64,000 nt of DNA. It comes from a bacterium (GTDB lineage: Bacteria; Actinomycetota; Acidimicrobiia; Spongiisociales; ZC4RG35). Position numbers and translations under genes: made by a program. The stretch covers positions 21,533 to 85,532 of the forward strand of contig JAPPFD010000024.1 of the NCBI GenBank assembly GCA_028823995.1, given 5' to 3'. Positions 8,897 to 19,125 of this stretch are shown piece by piece (position 1 is the first letter of the stretch; the number at the start of each line of letters is the position of its first letter). The notes under the pieces are model-generated. The model was not told the origin of the DNA. It saw only the letters and a program-made list of their open reading frames with translations, and did no database searches.

Positions 8897-9907
8897 GTGA
8901 GAGTTCTCTACCTGACCCATCCCGCTTTCTACCGGCACCAGGCCGGACCCCATCACCCGGAACGACCGGCCCGGCTGGGGGCCGTCGAACGGGGAGTGGT
9001 TGCCTCGGGCCTCGAGATCGAACGGGTGGAACCGCCGGAAGCCGATGACCACCTCCTGGGACTGGCCCATACTTCCGCTTACATCTCCGGTGTCCGTGAC
9101 GTGATCGCGGCTGGAGGGGGCCGGTTCGATCCTGACACGGCGGCAGGTCCCGATTCGTGGGAAGCGGCTGTTCGCGCGGCGGGATCGGGACCGCAGGCGG
9201 TCCGGCTTCTCGAGGGAGAAACGGATTCGGTGGCCCTTTTGGCGGTGCGCCCCCCCGGTCACCATGCGCTTCGAGATCGGGCGATGGGATTCTGTCTGTT
9301 CAACAACGCCGCGATAACCGCCCGGTATCTCCAGGGCCGGGGGCGCCGGGTGGCGATCATCGATTGGGATGTGCATCACGGCAACGGAACGGATGCCGAG
9401 TTCGAACACGATCCCGATGTGTTCTACATCAGCGCCCATCAGTGGCCCTACTACCCCGGCACAGGGGCTTTCGACCGGGTGGGTGCGGGACCGGGGAAGG
9501 GATACACCATCAATGCGGCGCTGCCGGCCGGGACGGGCGGTGACGTGTATAGGAGGCTCTTCCGGGAGATGGTGATCCCACGCCTGCGCCGATATGCCCC
9601 CGATTGGATTCTCGTGAGTTGCGGGTTCGACGCCCATCACCTGGACCCTCTGGCAGGTCTGCGATTGACTGAAGGCGACTACCACTTCATGGCTGAACAG
9701 TTGTTGGAAGTCGTTGCTTCCAACCGGATCCTGGTCTTCCTTGAAGGCGGCTATGACCTGGATGCCATTGCGGGGTCCACCCAGGCAATGCTCCTGGGAG
9801 TGGCCGGCAGGCCCTATGAGAGTTCGACTCCCACCCAGATGTCCCCCGCCAGCGGCCACCGCGCACTGGAGAGACTGGTGGACATCCATGACCGGGTTTC
9901 GGGGTGA
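8897..9907 (+). CDS. Histone deacetylase / acetoin utilization (AcuC-like) family protein
   Basis: HPERPARLGAVERG..., RPPGHHALRDRAMGFCLFNNAAI, IIDWDVHHGNGTD, FLEGGYDLDAIAG; GTG start inferred. Confidence 0.9.
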   Translation: MRVLYLTHPAFYRHQAGPHHPERPARLGAVERGVVASGLEIERVEPPEADDHLLGLAHTSAYISGVRDVIAAGGGRFDPDTAAGPDSWEAAVRAAGSGPQAVRLLEGETDSVALLAVRPPGHHALRDRAMGFCLFNNAAITARYLQGRGRRVAIIDWDVHHGNGTDAEFEHDPDVFYISAHQWPYYPGTGAFDRVGAGPGKGYTINAALPAGTGGDVYRRLFREMVIPRLRRYAPDWILVSCGFDAHHLDPLAGLRLTEGDYHFMAEQLLEVVASNRILVFLEGGYDLDAIAGSTQAMLLGVAGRPYESSTPTQMSPASGHRALERLVDIHDRVSG

Positions 9908-9937
9908 AGGGCCAAAACTCTGAGCAATTGCGGATCG

Positions 9938-11377
9938 ATGCCTACCAACATTGAGCCGGTGATCCCCGAAAGACTGACGTGGTTGTTGGCCGCCGGGCAG
10001 ATCCCCGGTCTGCTGGGTCGCCGCTTCGCGGAGTTCGGCCACCAGCTCTACCTGGTGGGAGGCACGGTGAGGGATGCTTTCCTGGCCCACGCCAATCCTG
10101 GCTCGGGCAGCGAATACGACTTCGCTACCGACGCCCGCCCACCGCAGATCAAGGCGATTCTTGAAGGCTGGGCCGAAAAGGTTTACACCACCGGCGAGGC
10201 CTTCGGGACAGTGGCGGGCATAAGGGACGGAAACACCCTTGAGATAACCACCTTCCGGAGGGATGTGTATCGCACCGACAGCCGGCATCCGGAGGTCTCT
10301 TTCTCCAACACCATCGAAGAGGACCTCGAGCGGAGGGACTTCACCGTGAACGCTTTGGCGATCAAGGTTCCTGACGCCCAGATGGTCGATCCGTTCGGAG
10401 GACTTGCCGATCTTGCCCGGCGGGTCCTGACCACACCCACCTCCCCGGAGAAGACCTTCGCCGACGATCCGCTGCGGATGCTTCGCCTCTTTCGTTTCTG
10501 GGCGACGCTGGAGTTCCAACCTGCCGCGCCCACCCTGCAGGCCGTGGCCGAGATGGCGGGCCGCCTTCAGATAGTGTCGGCCGAGAGGATCAGGGACGAA
10601 CTCAGCAAGCTGCTCACCGCCCCGCATCCCCGTGACGCCCTGCTGGGTCTGGTGAGGTCCGGGTTGGCCGAGCACTTCCTGCCCGAGCTTTCCTCCCTGG
10701 AGATGGAACAGGATCCTCGCCACCGTCACAAGGACGTTTTGGCCCACAGCTTGGCGGTGGTGGAGAAGGCCTCACCGCGACTGGTGTTGCGGCTGGCTTG
10801 CCTGCTCCACGACATAGGCAAGCCCGACACCCGCATTTACGGATCCAAGGGGGTCAGTTTTCACCATCACGAGGTGGTGGGCGCTCGACTGGCCCGTCGC
10901 CGACTGGAGGAACTGAGGTATCGACGGGCGGTCATCGACGACGTGACCCGGTTGGTCGAGTTGCATCTGCGCCCCCACACCCTGAGGATGGGTTGGTCGG
11001 ATTCGGCGGTGCGTCGCTATGTGCGGGATGCCGGGCCGCTCCTGGAGGATCTGAACGAGTTGGTTCGTTGCGACGTGACCACCGTCAACCGGCGACGAGC
11101 CGCCGCTATCCAGAGTCGGATCGATCAACTGGAGCAGCGTATCGCCGAACTCAAGGAGAAGGAAGACCTGGAGCGTCTCCGGCCGCCGGTGAACGGTTAC
11201 CGGATCATGTCCTACCTGGGGATTCCCCCGGGTCCGAAAGTGGGCGAGATCATGAAAGTCCTCCTGGAGAAGCGCATAGAGGATGGCCCCTATTCAGAGC
11301 ACGAGGCGCTGACGATCGCCCGTGAGTGGGCGAAAGACCAGGGCTGGGAGGACCCGGGGCCCCCTCCTCCGGCATGA
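9938..11377 (+). CDS. pcnA: CCA tRNA nucleotidyltransferase / poly(A) polymerase family with HD domain
   Basis: LYLVGGTVRDAFLA...EYDFATDA, RRDFTVNALA, LLHDIGKPDTR HD motif. Confidence 0.93.
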   Translation: MPTNIEPVIPERLTWLLAAGQIPGLLGRRFAEFGHQLYLVGGTVRDAFLAHANPGSGSEYDFATDARPPQIKAILEGWAEKVYTTGEAFGTVAGIRDGNTLEITTFRRDVYRTDSRHPEVSFSNTIEEDLERRDFTVNALAIKVPDAQMVDPFGGLADLARRVLTTPTSPEKTFADDPLRMLRLFRFWATLEFQPAAPTLQAVAEMAGRLQIVSAERIRDELSKLLTAPHPRDALLGLVRSGLAEHFLPELSSLEMEQDPRHRHKDVLAHSLAVVEKASPRLVLRLACLLHDIGKPDTRIYGSKGVSFHHHEVVGARLARRRLEELRYRRAVIDDVTRLVELHLRPHTLRMGWSDSAVRRYVRDAGPLLEDLNELVRCDVTTVNRRRAAAIQSRIDQLEQRIAELKEKEDLERLRPPVNGYRIMSYLGIPPGPKVGEIMKVLLEKRIEDGPYSEHEALTIAREWAKDQGWEDPGPPPPA

Positions 11378-13104
11378 AGAGACTGATCGCGGTCGGGGCC
11401 CTGCTGGGAGGCTTGGTGTTTGTCGCCTCCTGCGATGACGGCCCTGCAGTCGCCCCTCCGGACACCGCGGGCCGAGTCGATGGCGAGACCCCTGCCATCA
11501 CCACCTCGACAACCGGCGCGATCACCACCACAGCCCCGCCCACCACCACCGCTCCCACCACTTCAGCCGGAACAACGACTACCACCACCTCGTCTCCGAC
11601 CACGACGACGTCGCCCACCACCACCGCTCCCACAACTACTACTACCACCACCATTCCGCCGGAGCCCACTCTGTGGGAGCGTCTGCAGGCGTTGGGACGG
11701 GAGGGGATCGGCGACAGCCTGTACCCGACCCTCGGCGCCTCCGGTTATGACGTGGAGAGCTACCTGATCGAGTTCCGCTTCGACCCGGAGACGGGCCGGC
11801 TTTCGGGGTCCTCCACCATCGCGGCCGTGGCCACCGAAGATCTCGACCTGTTCAGCCTGGACTTCTTCGGTATGGAGACCGAGGCGGTGACAGTCAACAG
11901 CGCACCGGCGGACTACGAGCAAGTCTCCGAAGAGTTGATCGTCGTGCCATCCCAGGCGCTCGGCGAGGGCGAGCGGATGACGGTGGTCGTCTCCTACCAG
12001 GGGGCCGTGGCCTCCCGGCCGGCCCGGGCCATTCAGGGGTTTACCTCCGGCGGTCGCTGGTCCATTGATGAGGAGATCTTCTTCATGATGAACGAGCCGG
12101 ACGGCTCTGCCGCCTTGGCGCCTTTCAATGACCATCCCCTGGACAAGGCGCTGGTAACCGTCGAGGTGGAGGTCCCCGTGGGGTGGACGGTTGTTTCGGG
12201 TGGAACCCTGGAGGAGGTGAGGGAGGAGGAGCAGTACACAGTCTTCCGGTGGTCGATGGAACACCCGGTGGCCCCCTACCTGATCCCCCTTGGTATCGGG
12301 CAGTTTGCGTCCCGTTCCGAGCCCGACCCCCTGGGCCTGGAGATCACCACCTGGTATCCCGAGGACCTGGACACCGAGTTGCTCGACCCCTTCACCGACC
12401 AGCATCGCATGCTGGAATTCCTGTCGGGGCTGTTCGGGCCCTATCCATTCGAATCCCTGGGCGCCATGGTGGTTGACGCCGGATTGCCACTGGCCCTGGA
12501 GCACCAGACCCTCCCCACCTACGATCTCTCCACGGTGCAGGAGACGGTCGTGGTGCACGAACTCGCCCATCAGTGGTTCGGCAACTCGTTGTCGGTGGCG
12601 GACTGGAGCGACATCTGGCTCAACGAGGGCCCCGCCACCCTGTCGGAGTGGCTCTGGACGGAGGAAATCCTGGGGGTGACCGACTACGACCGGGAGGTGG
12701 CCAACAATTACCGGCTGTTCTCCGGGGAGTTCTTCCTGTCGGGCGACACCACCGACGCCATCGAGAGGGCGACCGCCATGGCGGTCCGCCAGTTCTATCC
12801 CCCCGGCCTGCCTCCCGACGATGACCTCTTCAACTATTCGGTGTATGGAAGGGGAGCGCTCACGCTGGTGGCTCTCCGTGACCACCTGGGCGACGCATCC
12901 TTCTTCGCGCTGCTCAGGACCTGGCACGACACCCATCGCTATGGAAACGCAACAACTGCCGACTTCCTGTCGCTGGTGGAGCAAACCGGGGGCGCCCCGG
13001 GGCGGGAACTGGTGGAATCCTGGCTCTACGATCCGTTGCCGCCGCCCATGCCTGAACGAGACCTGTATCCGCTCGGGCACGAGGAGAATTCCCGGAGCCC
13101 GTAA
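11374..13104 (+). CDS. M1-family metallopeptidase lipoprotein with Thr-rich linker
   Basis: Lipobox-like FVASC; TTTTSAGTTTTTTS linker; VVHELAHQWFGNSLSVADWSDIWLNEGPATLSEW (HEXXH...E); ATGA overlap with upstream gene. Confidence 0.9.
   Translation: MKRLIAVGALLGGLVFVASCDDGPAVAPPDTAGRVDGETPAITTSTTGAITTTAPPTTTAPTTSAGTTTTTTSSPTTTTSPTTTAPTTTTTTTIPPEPTLWERLQALGREGIGDSLYPTLGASGYDVESYLIEFRFDPETGRLSGSSTIAAVATEDLDLFSLDFFGMETEAVTVNSAPADYEQVSEELIVVPSQALGEGERMTVVVSYQGAVASRPARAIQGFTSGGRWSIDEEIFFMMNEPDGSAALAPFNDHPLDKALVTVEVEVPVGWTVVSGGTLEEVREEEQYTVFRWSMEHPVAPYLIPLGIGQFASRSEPDPLGLEITTWYPEDLDTELLDPFTDQHRMLEFLSGLFGPYPFESLGAMVVDAGLPLALEHQTLPTYDLSTVQETVVVHELAHQWFGNSLSVADWSDIWLNEGPATLSEWLWTEEILGVTDYDREVANNYRLFSGEFFLSGDTTDAIERATAMAVRQFYPPGLPPDDDLFNYSVYGRGALTLVALRDHLGDASFFALLRTWHDTHRYGNATTADFLSLVEQTGGAPGRELVESWLYDPLPPPMPERDLYPLGHEENSRSP
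11491..11655. repeat. ACC/ACN triplet-rich low-complexity tract encoding Thr/Pro linker
   Basis: Runs of accaccacc / actactactacc within the CDS. Confidence 0.85.
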
Positions 13105-13116
13105 CCGGCTTTGGCG

Positions 13117-13128
13117 ATATGCGCATAT
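13117..13128. promoter_or_regulatory. Candidate ArgR operator (ATATGCGCATAT palindrome) upstream of arg operon
   Basis: Perfect 12-bp palindrome followed by AT-rich TCGTATATAG, 38 bp before argC; operon encodes ArgR. Confidence 0.4.
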
Positions 13129-13166
13129 TCGTATATAGTTGTCCCGATGCAAGAGACTGAGTTCAA

Positions 13167-14189
13167 ATGACACTGACGGCGGCGGTGATCGGCGCCTCCG
13201 GGTATGCCGGGGGGGAGCTGATCCGACTGCTGGATGCCCACCCGGCCTTCGACCTGGTGTGGATGGGCGCCCACAGCCGGGCCGGCGCCCCGCTGGGAGA
13301 GGTGCATCCTCACCTCTCCGAGGGCGATCGGCGGCTGTCCTCCACGACTGTCGAGAACATTCCCTCGGTGGATGCGGCGTTCCTGGCCCTGCCCCACGGG
13401 GCGTCCTATGAGTTGGGGCACGAGTTGGCGGAGAGAGGCACAGCCGTGTTCGACCTGGGGTCTGACTACCGGTTCGACACACAGGAGCGCTATGAGAATG
13501 CCTATGGCGCTCCCCATCCGGCTCCCGAGCGCCTCGGCGAGTGGCGGTACGGCCTGCCGGAGTTGTTCAGCTTGGAAGGGGCCCGGAGGGTCGCCCTGCC
13601 GGGCTGTTATCCGACCGCCGTGATGCTTGCATCCGTCCCGCTGCTGGCGGGCGGGTTGACCTCGGGCCCGGTGGTGGCCGACTGCCTGTCAGGCATCTCG
13701 GGGGCGGGCAGGTCAGTCCGATCAGACTTGATGTTCGGACAGGTGGCGGAAGGAGCACAGGCCTACAAGGTTGCGGCCCACCGGCACCGGCCCGAGATCG
13801 AGATGGGCATGGAGATGGCCGGGGTTGCTGTCCGGGTCACGTTCACCCCCCATCTGCTTCCCATCCAGCGGGGACTGCTGGCCACGGTGACCATGCCTGC
13901 CGCCGATCCCCCGGGAGACCGGGAGGACCTTCTGGGAATGCTCGGAAAAGCGTACGAGGGCCGTCGGTTGGTGGACGTTGTCGATCATCCCCCCCAGACA
14001 CGATGGGTGGCGGGATCAAACCGCGCGCTGGTCACGGCCTTCTTCGATTCTCACACCGGGATGGTCATCGCCCAGGCTGCCCTGGACAATCTTTTGAAGG
14101 GGGCCGCCGGGCAGGCCGTTCAGGCCGCCAACCTGGTATTCGGCCTGGAGGAGGCAACCGGCCTGGACACCACCGGGTGGATGCCATGA
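13167..14189 (+). CDS. argC: N-acetyl-gamma-glutamyl-phosphate reductase
   Basis: AAVIGASGYAGGELIRLL...LPGCYPTAVMLA; arg operon context. Confidence 0.96.
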   Translation: MTLTAAVIGASGYAGGELIRLLDAHPAFDLVWMGAHSRAGAPLGEVHPHLSEGDRRLSSTTVENIPSVDAAFLALPHGASYELGHELAERGTAVFDLGSDYRFDTQERYENAYGAPHPAPERLGEWRYGLPELFSLEGARRVALPGCYPTAVMLASVPLLAGGLTSGPVVADCLSGISGAGRSVRSDLMFGQVAEGAQAYKVAAHRHRPEIEMGMEMAGVAVRVTFTPHLLPIQRGLLATVTMPAADPPGDREDLLGMLGKAYEGRRLVDVVDHPPQTRWVAGSNRALVTAFFDSHTGMVIAQAALDNLLKGAAGQAVQAANLVFGLEEATGLDTTGWMP

Positions 14190-15352
14190 GCGTCACCTTC
14201 CCCAGGGGATTTCGGGCATCGGGCGTGGCGGCGGGGATCAAGCCCTCCGGCGCTCCGGACCTGAGTGTGGTGATCGCCGAAGAGCCGGTGCCGGCCGCGG
14301 CGGTGTTCACCCAGAACAGTGCGGCCGCCGCGCCGGTGCGGCTCTCCCGTCGTCACATGGAGGTCTCGAGGGGAGCGATCCGGGGCGTGACGCTCAACTC
14401 CGGTTGTGCCAACGCAGCCACCGGGGAACTCGGCGACCGGGCCGCCTACGACATGGCCGCCGCGGTCGCCGGGGAGGTGGGGTGCGAAGTCACTGAGGTG
14501 CTGGTCTGCTCCACCGGACCGATCGGTCCCCAGTTGCCAATGGACAAGATCCTTCCCGCCATGCAGCTTCTCGTCGCCCGGGCGGCTTCAAGCCCAACGG
14601 CGGGAAAGGACGCCGCGGCCGGGCTCATGACTACCGACACCTTCATCAAGGAGGCGGCGGTCTCCGGTCCCGGGGGATTCCGGGTCGGAGGCATGGCCAA
14701 AGGGGCGGCGATGATCCGCCCCAGCATGGCCACCATGCTGGCGGTGATCACCACCGACGCCGTTTCTTCGGCCCAACGGCTGAGGGCGGTGCTCTCCGAG
14801 GCGGTGGAGGAGACCTTCAACAGCATCAACATCGATGGATGCGAATCCACCAACGACACGGTGATTCTCATGGCTTCCGGCCGTTCGGGGATCGAGCCGT
14901 CTCCGGAGGAGTTGACTAAAGGGGTACGAAAGGTGTGCGCGCAGCTGGCCCGTGACATCGTGGCGGACGCAGAGGATTGCACTCGCGTGGTGACCATCCT
15001 GGTGAGCGGCGCCCCCGATGACGGCTCCGCTCGTCGGATGGGGATGGCGATAGCCGACTCCGACCTGGTGCGCTGTTCCTTTTACGGGGGAGACCCCAAC
15101 TGGGGACGGCTGGTGGCCGCCCTCGGCGCCTGTGGCGAGCCCCTGGACGCCTCCCGGATAGACATCACCTACCAGGGAACGCCGGTGGCAAGGGGAGGGA
15201 CCCACACCGGCGTGGATCTGTCCGCGGTCGAGCCGCTTTTGGCGGGAGACTTCGAGATCGACGTGGCGGTAGGGGATGGGCCGGGAACCGCCCGGATTCT
15301 CACCAGCGACCTCACCCCCGGATACGTCATCTTCAACGGGGAGCCGTCATGA
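14186..15352 (+). CDS. argJ: Glutamate N-acetyltransferase / amino-acid acetyltransferase
   Basis: MSVTFPRGFRASGVAAGIKPSG...MLAVITTDAVSS...NSINIDGCESTNDTV; start inside longer ORF, ATGA overlap with argC. Confidence 0.96.
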   Translation: MSVTFPRGFRASGVAAGIKPSGAPDLSVVIAEEPVPAAAVFTQNSAAAAPVRLSRRHMEVSRGAIRGVTLNSGCANAATGELGDRAAYDMAAAVAGEVGCEVTEVLVCSTGPIGPQLPMDKILPAMQLLVARAASSPTAGKDAAAGLMTTDTFIKEAAVSGPGGFRVGGMAKGAAMIRPSMATMLAVITTDAVSSAQRLRAVLSEAVEETFNSINIDGCESTNDTVILMASGRSGIEPSPEELTKGVRKVCAQLARDIVADAEDCTRVVTILVSGAPDDGSARRMGMAIADSDLVRCSFYGGDPNWGRLVAALGACGEPLDASRIDITYQGTPVARGGTHTGVDLSAVEPLLAGDFEIDVAVGDGPGTARILTSDLTPGYVIFNGEPS

Positions 15353-16254
15353 CCACCGGCCACAGTCCCCCCACCCGCCTCAAGCCTCGCATCGCCTCTT
15401 CGATGGGGAAGGCGGCCATCCTCATGGAAGCCTTGCCCTACATCCGTCGATTCTCGGGGACCGTCGTGGTGGTTAAGTACGGTGGCTCGGCGATGGATGA
15501 CCCGAATTTCGCTCAGTCCTTCGCCAAGGACGTGGCTCTCCTCTCCCAGGTGGGGATCAAGATGGTGGTGGTTCACGGAGGCGGGCCGCAGATCACCGCA
15601 GCGATGAAGAGGGAGGGGATCGCGCCCACCTGGGTGGACGGGCTGAGAGTGACCAATTCGCGCACCATGGAGTTGGTCCGGAGGGTGTTGGGAGGGGAGG
15701 TCAACGGGGAGATCGCTCGCCTTCTGGAGACCAGTGGCGCCCACGCGGTGGGCTTGAACGGCGTGGACGCGGGCCTGTTCCGCTGTCGCCGCCTGGACAG
15801 CCGCCTGGGAAGGGTTGGCGATCTGGTCGAGGTGAATCCGGCTCTGATTGAATTCCTGGTGGATGGCGGGATGACGCCGGTGGTGGCGCCGTTGGGCCTG
15901 GGTTTGGACGGCGAGGTCTACAACCTGAACGCCGATACCGTGGCGGGCGCCCTAGCCGCCGCTCTGGGAGCGCAGAAGTTGGTGTTCCTCACGAATGTGG
16001 AGGGGGTGTATCGCAATCCCGCCGACGCCTCCACGCTCATCTCCAAGATGACCCTGCCGGAGTTGGTGATGATGGTCGACCGGTTCCGGGGAGGGATGCT
16101 TCCCAAGTTGCGGGCGGTGGTGGAAGCCATGAAGGGCGGCGTCTCCCAGGCGCATGTCCTGGACGGTCGAATCCAGCACGCTCTCCTGCTGGAGATGTTC
16201 ACCCCCGAGGGGATAGGGACCATGGTCATCCATCACGAAGGAGAAGAACAGTGA
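15349..16254 (+). CDS. argB: Acetylglutamate kinase
   Basis: VVVKYGGSAMDDP...VVHGGGPQITAAMKREGI...FLTNVEGVY. Confidence 0.97.
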   Translation: MTTGHSPPTRLKPRIASSMGKAAILMEALPYIRRFSGTVVVVKYGGSAMDDPNFAQSFAKDVALLSQVGIKMVVVHGGGPQITAAMKREGIAPTWVDGLRVTNSRTMELVRRVLGGEVNGEIARLLETSGAHAVGLNGVDAGLFRCRRLDSRLGRVGDLVEVNPALIEFLVDGGMTPVVAPLGLGLDGEVYNLNADTVAGALAAALGAQKLVFLTNVEGVYRNPADASTLISKMTLPELVMMVDRFRGGMLPKLRAVVEAMKGGVSQAHVLDGRIQHALLLEMFTPEGIGTMVIHHEGEEQ

Positions 16255-17453
16255 ACCCAGAAGTCACGGCCTGGATCGAGAAGGCCGACCGCAAGCTCAT
16301 CCCGGCCTACGGTCGGACGCCGGTGGTGTTCACCCGAGGGCAGGGAGTCTGGCTGTTCGACCGGGAGGGTCGGTCTTACCTGGACTGTCTCACCGGCTTG
16401 GCAGTGGTAGCGGTCGGACACGCCAACCCCAGGGTGGCGGAGGCCGCCCGCGCCCAGATGTCGGAACTGGTTCACGTCTCCAACATCTTCTACACCGAGC
16501 CGATGGTGAGCCTGGCCGGACGGCTGTCCGCTCTCTCCGGGCTGGACCGGGTGTTCTTCGCCAACTGCGGGGCCACCGTCAATGAGACCGCCATCAAGCT
16601 GGCGCGGAGGTACGCCCAGAAGAAGCACGGCGCCCACCGCTACGAAGTGATCTCTCTCCTGGACTCTTTCCACGGACGCACCCTGGCCACCCTGGCCGCC
16701 ACCGGCCAACCCTCCAAACAGGAGACCTTCGAGCCCCTCCCGCCCGGGTTCTTTCAGGTTCCTCCCGCAGATATCGCCGCGCTTGACCGTGCTCTGTCGG
16801 ACCGCACCGCGGCGGTGATGATCGAGACCACCCAGGGAGAGGGAGGAGTGATTCCCCTGCCCGCCGACTTCCTCCAGGAGGTCCGGGAGATGTGCGACCG
16901 GAGGGGAGTCCTGTTGATAATCGACGACGTCCAGGCAGGCATGGGGCGGACGGGCCACATGTTTTCCTGGCAGGGCCTGGGTTTCGAGCCGGACATCGCC
17001 ACGGTGGCCAAGGCTCTGGCCAACGGTCTGGCGATCGGCGCCTGCATGGCGCGTGAGGAGGTGGCTACCGCTTTCGGTCCCGGCGACCACGGCACCACCT
17101 TCGGGGGTGGCCCGGTTCCATGCGCGGCGGCCCTGGCGGTCCTCGACGAGATCGCCGAGCGCGATTTGCTGGCCAACTGCCGGGCGCGCTCCCGCCAGTT
17201 CGCAGAGGGCCTGGGAGCCCTGGACGGCGTGATGGAAGTACGGGGTCGGGGACTGCTGCTGGCAGCCGTCCTGGAAGGAGAGTGGGCGGCGGAGACCACC
17301 CAGCGGGCATTGGAACTCGGGCTGGTGGTCAACAACGTACGACCCGATGCAGTGCGGTTCGCACCACCGCTCACCATCACCCCCGAGGAGACCGCCGAGG
17401 CGATTTCCCGGTTCGGCGAGGCCCTGTCGGCTTCGATCGCCGCGGAGAGTTGA
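16251..17453 (+). CDS. argD: Acetylornithine aminotransferase
   Basis: YLDCLTGLAVVAVGHANPRV...FFANCGATVNETAIKLAR...FSWQGLGFEPDIATVAKALANGL. Confidence 0.95.
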   Translation: MNPEVTAWIEKADRKLIPAYGRTPVVFTRGQGVWLFDREGRSYLDCLTGLAVVAVGHANPRVAEAARAQMSELVHVSNIFYTEPMVSLAGRLSALSGLDRVFFANCGATVNETAIKLARRYAQKKHGAHRYEVISLLDSFHGRTLATLAATGQPSKQETFEPLPPGFFQVPPADIAALDRALSDRTAAVMIETTQGEGGVIPLPADFLQEVREMCDRRGVLLIIDDVQAGMGRTGHMFSWQGLGFEPDIATVAKALANGLAIGACMAREEVATAFGPGDHGTTFGGGPVPCAAALAVLDEIAERDLLANCRARSRQFAEGLGALDGVMEVRGRGLLLAAVLEGEWAAETTQRALELGLVVNNVRPDAVRFAPPLTITPEETAEAISRFGEALSASIAAES

Positions 17454-17454
17454 G

Positions 17455-17931
17455 GTGAGTTCTGCCGGCGCCCGGAGGCGGGCACTGCGCGGCCTGCTTG
17501 CCCGGGGAGGGGCCAGGGAGCAGGCGGAGTTGGCAAGGGGCCTGGCCGAGGAGGGGTTTGTGGTCAGCCAATCCACCGTGTCACGGGACCTGCGGTACCT
17601 CGGCGTGGTGAAGAACCAGGAGGGCCGCTACCGGCTGAACTCGCGCAACAACGAAGCAGAAGATCCCGTAGACCCGGAGCGCAGGCTGGGAAGGGTGATC
17701 AACTCCTACACGCTGTCGATAGAAGCCTCCGCCAACCTGGTGGTGATGAGGACCTTTCCGGGCGCCGCCTCGGTGGTGGCCTCGGCTCTGGACGCTTCCC
17801 TGGAGACGGGGGAGGTCGGCAACGTTCTGGGAACCCTGGCGGGTGACGACACCATCCTGGTGGTGGCGGCTCGACCGTCCGGCGGCCGGGGCGTGAAGGA
17901 GCGACTGGAGCAGATCGGAGAGATGACATGA
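17455..17931 (+). CDS. argR: Arginine repressor
   Basis: GTG start 2 bp after argD stop; [20 protein letters not shown]-terminal [15 protein letters not shown]. Confidence 0.95.
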   Translation: MSSAGARRRALRGLLARGGAREQAELARGLAEEGFVVSQSTVSRDLRYLGVVKNQEGRYRLNSRNNEAEDPVDPERRLGRVINSYTLSIEASANLVVMRTFPGAASVVASALDASLETGEVGNVLGTLAGDDTILVVAARPSGGRGVKERLEQIGEMT

Positions 17932-19121
17932 CAAAGGTGGTTCTTGCTTACTCAGGAGGCCTGGACACCTCGGTGATCCTGGCGTGGCTCCGAGAGGTCT
18001 ACGACGCAGACGTCATTACTTTCACGGCTGATGTCGGCCAGGGTGAGGAAGTGGCCGAAGCTCGCCAGAAGGCGCTCGACACCGGGGCGGTGGAGGCGGT
18101 GGTCTCCGACCTGCGCCGGGAATTCGTAACCGAAGCCGTGTTCCCCGCCTTCCGGGCGGGCGCCCTGTATGAGGGGTATTACCTGCTCGGCACCTCTCTG
18201 GCCCGGCCGATAATCACCCAGGGAATGATTGAAGTGGCCCGACGCTTCGGGGCGGACGCCATTTCGCACGGCGCAACCGGCAAGGGTAACGATCAGGTCC
18301 GTTTCGAGCTTTCCGCCTACGCTCTGGAACCGGACATAGAGGTAATCGCCCCCTGGCGGGAGTGGGATTTGAAGGGGCGGGCCGATCTTGTGGAGTACGC
18401 CCGCAAGCGGGGCATTCCCGTTCCGGTCTCTCCCGAGAAGCCTTATTCAACCGACGCCAACCTGCTGCATGTCTCCTATGAGGGAGGAATACTGGAGGAT
18501 CCCTGGGCTTCCCCGCCCGAGGACATGTTCACTATTACCACCGATCCCCGCCTGGGCCCTGAAGAACCCGAGGAGATAGTCCTTTCCATCGAGAAGGGAA
18601 ACCCGGTGGCGGTGAACGGAGAGCGCTTGGAGCCGGTTGCCATGTTGGAGGAACTCAACCGGCTCGGTGGTCGCCACGGGGTGGGCAGGGTCGACATGGT
18701 GGAGAACCGCTTCGTCGGGATAAAGAGCCGGGGCGTGTACGAGACTCCCGGTGGGACGATTCTGTTTCACGCCCTGCGGGCGGTGGAGTCCATCACCCTG
18801 GACCGGCAGGTGGCCCATCTCCGGGATGAGTTGGCGCCGCGGTATTCGGAAATGGTCTACAACGGGTTCTGGTTCGCTCCGGAGCGCTATGCCTTGCAGA
18901 CACTCTTCGACGAGATGGCCGAGTCGGTGACCGGCGAGGCGCGGCTCTCGCTTTTCAAGGGCACGGTGACGGTCTTGGGCCGCCGGGCCCCCTTCAGCCT
19001 CTACGACCCCGACCGGGCCACCTTCGAGGAGGACAAGGTCTACGACCAAGCGGACGCCGGCGGTTTCATAAGGATCAACTCGCTGCGAGTCCGCCCGCCT
19101 ACAGGCTCCGGGGAGGGATAA
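17928..19121 (+). CDS. argG: Argininosuccinate synthase
   Basis: [37 protein letters not shown]. Confidence 0.98.
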   Translation: MTKVVLAYSGGLDTSVILAWLREVYDADVITFTADVGQGEEVAEARQKALDTGAVEAVVSDLRREFVTEAVFPAFRAGALYEGYYLLGTSLARPIITQGMIEVARRFGADAISHGATGKGNDQVRFELSAYALEPDIEVIAPWREWDLKGRADLVEYARKRGIPVPVSPEKPYSTDANLLHVSYEGGILEDPWASPPEDMFTITTDPRLGPEEPEEIVLSIEKGNPVAVNGERLEPVAMLEELNRLGGRHGVGRVDMVENRFVGIKSRGVYETPGGTILFHALRAVESITLDRQVAHLRDELAPRYSEMVYNGFWFAPERYALQTLFDEMAESVTGEARLSLFKGTVTVLGRRAPFSLYDPDRATFEEDKVYDQADAGGFIRINSLRVRPPTGSGEG

Positions 19122-19125
19122 CAGA

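Noticed and set aside
8882-10747. 621-aa antisense ORF on - strand
   Set aside because: Lies opposite the well-supported HDAC-family and pcnA genes; a high-GC shadow ORF with no recognisable motif.
11563-13482. 639-aa antisense ORF on - strand
   Set aside because: Shadow of the M1 peptidase and argC; composition typical of antisense frames.
16233-17576. 447-aa antisense ORF opposite argD
   Set aside because: argD is certain on + strand; no family features in the antisense frame.
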